Positions 11,399 through 22,482 of a stretch of DNA of 64,000 bases are shown piece after piece (positions within the stretch are counted from its first letter, which is position 1; each line of letters starts with the position of its first letter). Under the pieces are notes generated by a model, which searched no databases, had not been told where the DNA came from, and saw only the letters and a list, made by a program, of their open reading frames with translations. The translations under genes and the position numbers were made by a program. Source of the DNA: Mimachlamys varia (taxonomy: Eukaryota; Mollusca; Bivalvia; Pectinida; Pectinidae); assembly GCA_947623455.1 (NCBI GenBank), contig OX392541.1, positions 11,784,719 through 11,848,718 on the forward strand, in the 5' to 3' direction.

Positions 11399-12104
11399 CA
11401 GTGCAACCTCTCTATTAAGACCACCTTAGGGACCACACCACAGTGGTCTTAATAGCGGAGTGGTCTGAATACCGAGGGTGACCATGCAGAAAGATTTCTC
11501 TAAAATCCTATTTTTGACCTGTTTTCATGGTCCATTAACTTATGTATAGGCTTTATAATGTTAATCACACAGTAATTGTAACTGATTAGCCAATTTGTCA
11601 CCAAAATACAGTTTACTGAACTGACACTTGACAGGTGTTCGCAGTGGAATACACACCAGGTGACTTTGTGTTTGGTCAGTGGTCTGAGTAGTGACGTGAA
11701 ACTAAGCCTAAAAGTGATATTTTTGTACTTTTCAAAACTGGTCTTAATAGTGAAGCATAAAATGAGATTTCTTCTTGACTGAAATGATGTGGTCTTAATT
11801 CCGAGGTGTGGTCGGGTGGTGCAGTAGATAGCGCACTTGCCTCTCACCAAGGAAGCCGGGGCTCGATTGCCCAACCGGACGTGAAAAGGTATGGGGTCAC
11901 CTGCCAGACCAAGTGGGTTCTCTCCGGGTACTCCGGTTTCCTCCCACAATAAGCCCTCTCGCGCAATAACATCCGAGCCAACAAGAGTGATCAATGTAAG
12001 TTCGAACGATAACTTGTTTCATAATTGCTGTAAAATAAATAAAGTTTATATTTAATTCCGAGGTGGTCTTAATTTCGAGGTGGTCTTAAAGCGAGGTTTC
12101 ACTG
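11399..12104. mobile_element. Tc1/mariner-type (pogo/Tigger-like) MITE
   Basis: Starts CAGTGCAACCTCTCTATTAA and ends GCGAGGTTTCACTG, flanked on both sides by TA. Subterminal repeats of GGTCTTAAT(A/T)... resemble the 'CAGTGAAACCTC...GACCAC' ends of pogo/Tigger families. A SINE is nested inside at 11809-12051. Confidence 0.8.
11809..12051 (+). mobile_element. tRNA-derived SINE with intact target duplication
   Basis: 243-bp element flanked by a perfect 14-bp duplication TTAATTCCGAGGTG (11795-11808 and 12052-12065), which lies in the host MITE. It has an A-box-like GGTGGTGCAGTAGATAG and B-box-like GGGGCTCGATTGCCC. A central module CTCCGGGTACTCCGGTTTCC follows, then a tail ending AAATAAATAAAG. 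The same family is split at 18292-20210, and the central module recurs in a SINE with a different tRNA head at 57255. Confidence 0.85.
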
Positions 12105-12539
12105 TATGTGCCTTATTTCATAACTTCTAGCATATAACGGTCAAAAAAATAAACTGTACAGTTGGTAGTTGAACGTACAGGCATTTTAATATGACCGACA
12201 ATGTTTAAAATTCCGTTCATTCAGTAATCAGCCATTCAAAATATTGTTCTATTGTGATTTAAAATTCAGACAACCAAATTTGACTCGTTAGAATCCGGTT
12301 TATTTACCGCCTACCCGCACCTCATTAAAACGTATCTGTTCTGTCATGTGTGGGGGTCGAAATAATAACACGGAAATGCGAGACACCAAAGAAATAAGAA
12401 CACCGAAGGCGAATAACGAAGTACATTGGACACCAAAACAAAGAAAATGAGAGACCCACTAGGCTCTTGTATGAATATCACATTTGTAACTATAAAGTGA
12501 TGGCATACCAACAATATCATGAACACAAACAATGGTGTG

Positions 12540-13345
12540 ACGTCGACAATTCAATCACATCAACATTGTCCTCCATCGATGTAACGTCAATAATAGATAC
12601 ATGTACATACATGTACGAGGTTTTACAGGGTTATGGCAAAATAATCATTCACCCCCTTGATAGTGCGACAGGGGGTATCAACTCTTAGGATACGATTCTT
12701 AAGCTGCCAAAACCTCGGCAAGCCCCGTGTTTGGTATCGTACGAATCTTACCCTTCGGGCAAAAATACCCCTGTCTCACCCGGAAGAGATTGAACGAGTC
12801 TTGAAGGCTCACCCTTAGATAGGGGTAAGCTCGTACACGTGCTCTTAGCATATTCTCAACAATTGTATGACGTTATAGCAACATTATAAAGACAACAGCA
12901 CAATGACGTCACGTCGACAGTTCATCATACAAATCCTTGCATTGATATAACGTCGATATTAGAAATAGAGGGTCAACAGGGTAATAGAATAAAATAATCT
13001 TTTATCCCTTTGAGGGTGAGATAGGAGAATCTCAAACCAGGGAGTTAGATTCTTAAGTTGCCAAACACAAGGCTTGCCGAGTGTTTGGTAGCTTAAGAAT
13101 CTTACCCCGAAGGTTAAGATCCCCTGTCTCATTACCGAGGGGTGATGCGACTGATTATTTTTCTCTTACCTTGTTAAACCTCATCAGATTTATCTAATAT
13201 TGACGTTGCATCAATGGAAGACAATGTTTATGTGATGTGATTGAATTGTCGACGTGACGTAATTGTATTGTTGCCGTGACGTCATGGCCTGTTTCTATGA
13301 CGTCATACAATTGTTGAGAACGTGCAAAAAACACGTGTAGTTTGT
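12540..13345. repeat. complex inverted/direct repeat block
   Basis: A ~60-base unit (CGTCGACAATTCAATCACAT ... ATGTAACGTCAATA) occurs at 12540, again at ~12905 and inverted at ~13195-13259. Between them lie two related hairpins built on GATTCTTAAG...TGCCAAACAC...GGCTTGCCGAG (12680-12770 and 13045-13115). The arms extend from about 12825 to 13345. A related copy is at 52860-53110. Looks like a foldback transposon pair in which one half has been duplicated. Confidence 0.65.
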
Positions 13346-15813
13346 CTCAACCCTAGAATAAGATTAATAGAATCAATCGCCCCTGTGTGATGTAGATTGA
13401 GACCTCTCCCACACTTCATTGGACCATTCCCATGTTTACTAGGGAAACGATTATAAGACTCTTTCATATGCATGTATGTAGGATATTTCAACTTTTTCCT
13501 TGAGCTTTTTTGACGAAAACGAATTAGACCGCGAGTTTTAGCATACCCTATATTTGCATAAAACAGTTTGCGCAGAAAAATTAATCTCCTCTTCCTGGTG
13601 TTTATGGTTAAAATTTTGTGAAAGGTTTTAATTTTATCACGCCGTCGTTTTCTCTTTCCGTCATCAGTGTTTACCGTATTCGTGACGTCACGTCATTGTT
13701 GAGCCATTGTGACGTCACGTCGCGTGAAATGCTATGTAAGATAGATTTTTCTTACATAGCTCTCTTACATAGGCAAACTCTATCCAATATGGCGAGATAT
13801 GACAGAAAAACCTGTCTTTTACCGGGGTAGGGAAAAGACAGCTCACACGCGCTATTATTCTAAAACGTCATTATCACGTCATCACTTTATGCAGTGTAAC
13901 CAGAGTAACGTCACCTATTTCGTCACACATTGCATCTGCCATTGATGATGGTACAATGCACTATGTTACAACTGATTCTACATTAGGAAAGTCCGGTAGA
14001 AAATAGGCAATCACCCCTGTATAAGGTAGACAGCGAAATCTTAAGCCTCGGGATAAGATTGATGAATTTAAGAACTCGGCAAAGCCTCGTGCTAAAATTC
14101 ATAAATCTTACCCTCGTCACATGCATACAGGCCATGCCGGCTTGCTTAAAAGTTGCTGGTACGCTCGTCATAAAAAATCGTCTATGCAACGGAGAAATTA
14201 TCGTTAGATGAAACAAAACTAGCATGCGGTGGTAGATTAATATCTAAATTTATCGGAAATGTCGGTGTTTCGTCGAAAAATTGCACGATAGCCTCACAAC
14301 AAGTAAGTTATGTGCATTGTTTACAAATAGTTGAGAAATAACGTTGGAACACTTCCATTACATTTTTTAATGGGCCGCGGCTCCATATATATATATTTTC
14401 ACCTCTCCCTTCTTGTGCTTAGTAAACTCTGACTGCTAATATATTACCTTATACGCAGTGAAAAAAGGCTCGGCGGATTGATATTTGTTCAAATATGGCG
14501 TCGTTCACGCTTCAGGAGAATAAGTATTCGCTGTCGGCCATTGTTTGGTTCCTAAAAGATTTTGAAACCTGGAACATATATGGAATCAATTTCTTTTGAT
14601 TAAACAATAACTAGTTTCTAGCAAACTTTTGATTCCAAATGATGCGCATTCGAAATTATTTGACGGTAACGCAAACATGGCGGCGCCCTGTAGTTGTGAC
14701 GTCTGACGTCGGACCACGTCACAACCAGATCACTGTCAATGCATGTACATATATAACGACCATTACAAATAAAGAAAGAAATTCGACTTGCTAGAAATAT
14801 TATTTACTACCAAATTAACATATGATGGTATGATGAAAAATAGTGTTGTTCACAGTGTATTTTCTAAATCTACCAATATATTGATGAAATCCAGTGGGAC
14901 TATATTATCTTAGCAACCACGGCCATCGTAGTTGCCATCTTAGCAACCCGCTTCGAATGCTTTTTTCTTCGTATAGTACTTGAAAATTGATAATGGTGTA
15001 AATATAAGGATTGCTCCTCATTTTGACTGCGTATACGGTAGTATGCCCGCAGTTGGCAACGAACATATTCACTATGAAGCGCTAACGCGCACCATAGAAT
15101 ATGTTCGTTGCCAACTGCGGGCATACTACCGTATACGCAGTCAAAATGAGTTACAATCCTTATAAACATTTTTGTTTATATACTGACAGAAACTCAAGCA
15201 ACTGTGATTAAACATAAAAAGTACTGGAAGATGTAAAAGAAACAGCATACAATACTACAAAAACGCTAGAGCTTTATAATGGATGACAAGCATTTATGGC
15301 CATTAGCTTCATAATTAAAGTATAGGAACTGATCATGAAGGAAGTGAAGCAGTCATGACTGAAAAAGAAGAAACACTTTGATATGGTAGTTGACATTTCG
15401 ATTCTTTACCGGAGTTCACACTGGCACAAGAGCTATAATGGGTCTATGTAGTCTAGATGGGTCTAGATAAAAGGAGAATTTCTCGGACATTTCATGGCTT
15501 TTCACTACCACTAGTAACCATGAACTGATAATATTTTTCTGATAGATCATTTCTGACTATTTGAACATTTTGATTTATTGCGTATTGGCTCCAATAAAAA
15601 TGCAAAATCTCAAGCGCGTCCTCTCTTTTGGATCAAGGTGTCATGAGTTATCTCCCTTCATAAAATCTTACACGAAGACAATGTTATTCCTCGCCATGTT
15701 GGATAGAGTTTAATTTGCCCATGGAAGAAAGATATAGACTATAACAAAAATCTATCATACATAGCATATCACGCGACGTGACCTCACAATGGCTCAACAA
15801 TAACATGACGTCA
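12904..15813. promoter_or_regulatory. cluster of six TGACGTCA (CRE-type) palindromes
   Basis: Perfect 8-base CREB/ATF-type palindromes start at 12904, 13277, 13298, 13683, 13710 and 15806, all inside inverted-repeat elements. Further single copies are at 6776, 7149, 20060, 54115, 54480 and 61740. Binding or regulatory activity is not shown by the sequence. Confidence 0.4.
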
Positions 15814-16004
15814 CGAATACGGTAAACTCTGATGCCGGAAAGAAAACACGACGGCGTGATGAAACAAAACCTTTAACAAAAAGTAACCATAAACACAAGA
15901 AAGCTGGAATTATTTTTTCTGCGCAAAGTCTGTTTGCAATTATGGGGTATGCTTTATCTCACTGTCTTATTCGTTTTCGTCAAAAAAAATCTCAAGGAAA
16001 AAGT
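13488..16004. mobile_element. 2.5-kb element with ~300-bp inverted termini
   Basis: The left end (TTTTTCCTTGAGC...GACGAAAACGAATTAGAC, 13488-13800) is matched in reverse at 15690-16004 (...CGTTTTCGTCAAAAAAAATC, TCAAGGAAAAA). The match includes TTTATCACGCCGTCG, ACCGTATTCGTGACGTCACG and the sequence around ATATGGCGAGATATG. The interior carries the hairpin at 15003-15164 and no transposase ORF. Interior pieces recur at 52640-53890. Large non-autonomous DNA transposon or foldback element; superfamily unassigned. Confidence 0.65.
15003..15164. repeat. near-perfect hairpin, TAAGGATT class
   Basis: Arms of ~75 bases: CATTTTGACTGCGTATACGG, TAGTATGCCCGCAGTTGGCA, ACGAACATATTC and their complements, with loop GCGCTAACGCGC near 15095. 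Ends TATAAGGATTG / CAATCCTTATA. A partly diverged copy is at 53576-53709. Confidence 0.85.
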
Positions 16005-16028
16005 TCAAATTTTCAAAATGGTAGCCCG

Positions 16029-16255
16029 TCAAAGCGTATTTTCATGGTTTTTGAGCTTCTTCGGGTAGTTGATATGAGAGGAAAAGGCTCCTTCAAGAAC
16101 AATTGTGTAAGATAGGGAAATTCCACCGTCGGGGTTTTCAAATTTGGCGAAACCCTGGTCATGAAAGAATCTTATAACCTTGTTAAATTCATCGGCAAAT
16201 GAAACAGGTAATATTTGGTAGTTGTGTCGAGTCCGACTTGAGAACGCATTGAAAT
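16029..16255 (-). CDS. candidate 3'-terminal exon of an unrecognised gene
   Basis: After an acceptor (TTTATTATTCTAG) on the minus strand, two bases and 74 codons run to a stop. The reading is FNAFSSRTRHNYQ, then PVSFADEFNKVIRFFHDQGF, then FENPDGGISLSYTIVLEG. The composition looks genuinely protein-like. The frame is open back to 16328, but the upstream part is probably intron. I do not recognise the family and found no upstream exon. It lies immediately outside the inverted end of the 13488-16004 element, so an element-encoded origin is possible. Confidence 0.35.
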
Positions 16256-16579
16256 CTAGAATAATAAACACATCATATAAGTATTTTACCACATACCACG
16301 GTATATTTACATTTGCTTTGCCTTCCATTGTAATGCATTATGAAAGCAAATGCTGTTACAGGACTGTTACAATATGAACTATTGTGACGTAATCAATTTC
16401 ACTGTTGTCTTCACTTGATTTGCTGTTCAAAAACTGATAGAAATAACCAAGTAAAGAACATTATTTCAATCAAAATAAAAATAAAATAAAAAAATGTTTC
16501 AGCAAATATTGTAACAATCCTATACATCACGGTGTTATTATATTGCTGACAAACTTACATAAAGCGCTACCTGGCTTAA

Positions 16580-17047
16580 TTAAAGGACTCACACAACTAA
16601 ATAATTTACTATATGTTATTACTAAGCTTTCGAGCTAATAACTTAAATATTTGAAGTTCAACACTTGGGACAACTGCCTATATTTACATATACATACATG
16701 ACAAAAGCTTCAAGGGGCATTTTATGAGGAGTTTACTGGCATATTAGCTCGCTACAGGCGTCTGCTTCGGACAACCGGAAATTTACATGTCAAATCAGTG
16801 CAATGGGACGGGAACACCCTCTGACTTTTGACCCCATATCAATCCGCCATCACATATCAAAATCTACCAAAAGTATATATTTTTGTAAAGCTTAATATGT
16901 ACAGATTTCAATCAATGCAAAATAGGTAAACAATTGCCTATTCAAATTACTCAGAATCACTGTACTTAGCCGGAACAAATTTTCAGTAGGGACTACAAAC
17001 GTATGAAACACTTCGTGATAGGCTGATTTAGTTGTGCGAGTCCTAAA
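16580..17047. mobile_element. MITE with TTAAAGGACTCACACAACTA termini
   Basis: TTAAAGGACTCACACAACTA at 16580 is mirrored by TTTAGTTGTGCGAGTCCTAA at about 17027-17046. The right end abuts the next MITE (17044-17417), sharing the TAAAGG junction. Non-coding. Confidence 0.65.
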
Positions 17048-17417
17048 GGCCCGATATACTTTAGGTTTTTTTCTTGACTCTGAAAAATTCTGAAAAAAAA
17101 CAGTTGATAACCATGCAAAAAATAAGCCTTAAACGAAGTAAGCATGAGCGGTAACTAACAAGAAACTCTTGAAAGGAAAACCTATGGGAATTTAAAATAA
17201 TTCAGGTGGGGCCCACTTCAACAAAAAGGCGAAGTTAGAAAACAGTTCAAAATGGACGCGTGTTTACAAATAACGAGTTTCAACTGCTGCTGTACCGGTA
17301 ACCGCGTAATAATTCTTCTTGAATATTGCTGATTCAAGTTAATCTTAATTAAATCTATAAATATAACAAGTTATTAGACTTGATTTTCGCTTCAAGTTTT
17401 GCCGAAAGTTACGTAAC
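17044..17417. mobile_element. TTAA-type MITE, copy 4, one end lost
   Basis: Inverted relative of 3644-4035: TAAAGGCCCGATATAC at the left, internal CAGCAGTTGAAAC in complement, and right end stopping at AAGTTACGTAACG without the terminal TTGGGCCTTTAA. Confidence 0.7.
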
Positions 17418-17557
17418 GTGTTTCCGGATCCTATTCCTTTATATCTTCTGTTTGTAATAATTGTAATACCTATACATACATTTGGAATGAAATTATTTTA
17501 AAAGTTTATATTAATAGCAATATGCGTTATAGGAATGTTACAATACTCATATTATTC

Positions 17558-17959
17558 CAATCTGATTGAAAAACAGATTCTTCTTCTCTCTCCGTTTTAC
17601 AAGGATCTGACAACATCCCATAGGAGGTCACGTTCAGATGACCTTTGTCGCCTCTTTACTTAACATTAAAATAATTTTCCAATGACCTGTCATCTTACAA
17701 CAAGCCATTTCGTCACATTTTTCAACATGAACGTTTTGGTGCCGAAATGACTAAACGGACAAATGCGATTATGCAAGCTTTGTCGCCTCAAAATTCCACT
17801 GTCAAGATTCTGAAAGTAGTCATTTGATTGGCTAATGCAAAAGGTCATCGGGACGTGACCCCCACCCCCACCCCCCTATGGGATTTTCTCAAATCTGAAC
17901 GCAGCAGAGAGAAGTTTACGGAACGGCGCGGAGAGCAAGATATGATTTTAATCAGATTG
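17558..17959. mobile_element. MITE with CAATCTGATT termini, copy 1 (~400 bp)
   Basis: Begins CAATCTGATTGAAAAACAG and ends TTTTAATCAGATTG. It contains CATTTCGTCAC...GTGCCGAAATGAC and AGTAGTCATTTGATTGGC. Copies are at 58215-58589 (complete), 52340-52626 (inverted), and 27344-29310 (split by the Penelope-like insertion). Confidence 0.75.
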
Positions 17960-17996
17960 ATATTATTCCTAATATATGACTTTTGATATGTTCCAG

Positions 17997-18148
17997 TATT
18001 CGATATATGAGGAAATTCGAAATGAGATTGGCAGACACCAGAATGAAGGAAAATGTCATCATCAAATGCTACAACGACAAGTACCTGAAAATGAATGGTG
18101 GCGATTTGACTGGGTCATATTTAGGTGGATACCAATCCTCTTTGAAGC
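17997..18148 (+). CDS. exon 1 of the 206-residue gene
   Basis: Acceptor TATGTTCCAG| and donor AAGC|GTAAGT. Coding from 18007; residues 1-47 plus one base. Confidence 0.65.
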
Positions 18149-21100
18149 GTAAGTATGAATTACAGTTGAAATTCGTTATCTCGAATTCGTATATATTCGA
18201 TGGTCCTGCCTAATTCGAAGTACAGTCTAGTGTATTTCGTCTATCCCAAGTACAATACAATCGAATATTTGTTTGTACGACAGTTTTCATTTGGTTAGTT
18301 GGGTGGTGTAGTTTATAGCGCACTAACGTTAAAGGCCCAATATACGTAACTTTCGGCAAAACTTGAAGCGAAAATCAAGCCTAATAACTTATTATATTCA
18401 TAGATCTAGCTAAGACTAAATGATATCAGCAATATTCAAGATGAATTCTTTCGTGGTTACCGGTTCAGCAGCAGTTGAAACACGCTATTTGTAAACACGC
18501 GTCCATTTCGAACTGTCTTCTACCTTCGGTTTGTTGTTGAAGTGGGCCCCACCTGAATTATTTTTAATTTTTTGGATTTTTTTCTCCAGAGTTTCGTGTT
18601 GGTTACCGCTCAGGTTTACTTTGTTTTAGGATTATTTTTGCATGGTTATCAACTGGATTTTTTTTCAGAATTTTTCAGAATCACGAAAATTTCCCTGAAG
18701 TTACGTATATTGGGCCTTTAACATTTCACCAAGGCGGTCAGGGTTGGATTCCCCGGGTTCGATTACCCGACCGGTCGTGAAAAAGTATCGGACCACCTGC
18801 CCTACCACGTAATGTTTTCCAGGAACTCCGGTTTCTTCCCGAAAAGCTTTGCCCACAAACATCCGGGGGCCGGTTGTTCAAAGGTCTATTAAACTAAACC
18901 TCCATTATCTTTTAATTGAGCTTTAAATGTAGATGGAATCTTAATCCACAATAAGTTAATCGTGGATTTAAAATAAGTTGTTCAAAAGGTTCATTAAATG
19001 TCAATAAGTAAATGAAGCTTTAATGAAGGTTTAATTGGAAATCCTCAATTAAACCTCATTTAAATAAGGGGATTCCCAGGAATTCCCAGTCTAAATGGCG
19101 TCAAAACGTCCGAGGGCAGAAACTCGGCAGCGATGAACTTGAGCTCTTCACATTTGTGAGCAGCACACGGACATCACAATTAAAAGATAATAGGCTTACT
19201 TCGAATCCGACAAATGAGGACAGGAAGAGAGTCTGGAAAAGTCAAACAGAAGTAGTTTAGAAGTTATGTAGGGTATGAAATACTACTGCCGATAAAATCT
19301 TTTTTTTTTACACACAGATCAATATTAGTGGCCGCCTAATTAATAAACTGAATAAAACATCGTAGCAGTGGAAGGGACATAACCCCTGCTGAAACGTTTT
19401 CATGATAAAGTAAATGGCGCTTCACAATACCCTAGGTAAATCGGTATTTTTTAATGATTGTATGCTATACAACCGTATTGTAAAATTATTAAATGAATAA
19501 TATAGAAAGAATAATTCAACAAGGCCAAGAACAGAACAATATTTAGACATTCATAAACGCCACAAAAGCAGCATTCGCCCTCTATATTGGGCCGTTTTGT
19601 TTAGTAACACTTTGGGGTATTACGCTCTACGTCATCAGAGTTGCGTTTTACAAAATTATGGGATGTAGCTGCAATGGTCAACAGACAATAAATTGTCTTC
19701 AACATACGCCAGTTGTAAGTAGATTTTTTCTATTGGATGTTTACATAGACATAACGATTTCTTTTCGGTGGATGTTCTCACCGATCTCTCACTAAGCCAA
19801 TGATAAATTCGTAGCCAACCCTGCCAAACCTGTTATACCTGCTCTGATAGTAAGTTTAAGTTTGTGACCGGTCGTAAAATAGGGACACGTTCCAAACGTA
19901 TCTATGGCCGAATGTAGGGGGAGGGCGATTCGATATAAACATAGCACATGCGTTATGTTCATATCGTCATTAACCTTCATTAAAATTCGGGGAATTAATC
20001 AAGCTTAAATCCTTCTTTAATGTTAATGAACGTTTGTGCAACGTAACATTTTCTGGAAATGACGTCATAGAGTTAATGATGGTTTAATGGAGGTTTAATC
20101 CTCGATTGACTTTTAATCAACCTTTGAACAACTGGCCCCGGGCCAACAAGAGTGACTTATATTAGTTGATTAACTTGTTTTATTATTGTTATAAATATAT
20201 ATGTTATTTTTATTTCAGCGTATTGCGGTGTTTTTAGAAAGTATGTTGTGGTCTATCACGGAATTCCTGAGATGTGTTATACCATCACCTATAGTACTCG
20301 GGGATCAGAGTTTCTTTTAACAGTATCGCCTAATAAAGCATTGGAATTTCAGGTAAGTTTAAAAATAACGTAATAAAATTCGGACATTAAGGGAGAATGG
20401 TTCACGTAATTTTAACAACAAGATGAAGTTCGGACTTTATGAAGAAAGATCGTCAGTGATGAACCTTTTGTTAAGGAGACATCAAGGGACTATCCTCGAT
20501 ATCCAGGGGTTACGCTCACCTACGCTCTCCACACCCCTGAAATATGTCAAGGCAATAGTGAAGGTACACTCAGGTAAAAAAAAAAAACCTGACCAATCGC
20601 AAGGCTGATGCCTGTCTTTTTAAGATTACGGGGAAGTCACAACTGACTTCAAAGGCTGTCAAGTTTTACCAATATATGACCACGCGATTCTTTTTATGTA
20701 AATCAGAGTTTCAAACCAGTCTCCTTGTCTCATCAACAAGGTGGCGCACACGGGGCCTTCTGTTAGGCCATGACGTATCCCAGGAGTGTAGAGAGCGTAG
20801 GTGATCGTCATCCCTGGATATCGAGGATGAGGGGTGTTGAGAGCGTAGGTGATCGTAACCCCTGAATATCGAGGATATTTTCAAATATGATATTGTCAAT
20901 CAGTACTGTAACCAGTTAAACATAAAAAAATATTGATGATCTTGTCATTAAAGCACAGTTAAAAATGAAAATACGTGGGACGGGACAGGGCGGGGTGAGG
21001 GATATCGTACAAAAAATTAATCGTTCTTTTCCTTTACGCTTTAAAATTGATTTTTACACTTTATCATCATGCAGAAATATTATAATATTTATTCCAACAT

Positions 21101-22335
21101 TAATCATAAATTTGCTTTTGTGAATACTTAATTGTACAAAATAAAAAAAAGAGAATACCGAAGCGTCAACATAATCATAATCCAAACTAAAAATCGATTA
21201 AACCAGGGGCAAAATTTGAACAAAGGAAATATTTACATGGAGACCCTTGCAAAAGTACAGGAGACTAAGACCAGATGTTCCGGAACAGTAAGCGTCTTTT
21301 GCTTCATCGACGACACCCGCCATGTAAATCTTTGTCACATCCATGTAAACATCAAGTTCTCAAAATGAGAACCGAGTATCTTTGTCAATCACAAGTAAGC
21401 ACACTAATAAGCAAACTCAAAAACGTCCATCTTCATATCACTTAAAGATACAGAATATTTCTCAATGAGACAAAGATGGCGACCATAAAACTTGCCCATA
21501 GTACTGATCAACCCGCATCTCTCGAATCCTTGCGTTGTTAGTTTGTTTGTCAGCAGTCGACGAAACACATTAATATAAATGTACAACCCAGAAAAGGACT
21601 GTACATGTGTAAAGTGTAAAAAAATCTATGTTAACCGGACTCATTAATTAACATAAACATACAGTGACGTGCCAAAAGTCTTCTTTTTTATTTTGCTATA
21701 TATCTTTTGTATTTCCAACTTTTTTCATTGAATTTTCCCGTCTTTGTTTAAGGATCATTTTTAATGAAATTTTCTATACATATAGAGAAGTGCTTCATCT
21801 CATAATATTTTCATTGTATTTCGTTGTGTACGACCAGAGGGACCATAATATATTTACAATATCCAATTTTTGGTAGCGTTATATAGAGAAATGGCATCAC
21901 ACGGAAATAAGCAGTGTAGATAATTTGTATACATTTGTAGATCCATAGATCCACTACGAAAAACTAAATAAATAGCATGCGATGAAGCATTGGATATTTC
22001 TGTACCGAATTACCAAAAATTGTCAAAATCCATCTTTAAACAAAGTCATGAAAATTCATTGAAAAATGTTGGAAATAGAAAGAATATATAGCAAAATAAA
22101 AACAAAAAAATCAAAGACTTTTGGCACATAGCTGTATATTTATATATATATCGCCTAAATTATAACGTTTTAACATAGTATATAAGTACATTGTAGTACA
22201 CATGTAGTTTTCGAATTTATTACTCGATAAATAACTTGTCTACTTACATATTATCCGTGCAATGAATCTTACTTAATGATTATTAAAACCAAAAAAAGAC
22301 ATTCTTTTTCGCTCAAAGTCAATATTTCTAAAATT

Positions 22336-22374
<39 letters not shown>

Positions 22375-22421
22375 GTCTATATGGATGATGATGAGGATGA
22401 TGATGATGATGATTGTCTATA

Positions 22422-22482
<61 letters not shown>

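Larger units (their letters stand above)
18292..20210 (+). mobile_element. SINE split by two later insertions
   Basis: Pieces at ~18292-18328 (GGGTGGTGTAG...AGCGCACTAACG), 18722-18866 (CCCCGGGTTCGATTACCCGA; GGAACTCCGGTTTCTTCCC) and 20139-20210 (GGCCAACAAGAGTGA...) align in order with the intact SINE at 11809-12051. The TTAA MITE (18329-18721) and the Harbinger-like element (18867-20138) sit in the two gaps. It lies in intron 1 of the 206-residue gene, its tail directly before the exon 2 acceptor. Confidence 0.75.

Noticed and set aside
11500..11994. 164-codon minus-strand ORF
   Set aside because: Spans the border of a mariner-type MITE and a nested SINE; repeat-derived.
14980..15169. mirror-image ORFs on both strands at 15 kb (also at 53.6 kb)
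   Set aside because: They arise from the two arms of a perfect hairpin element.
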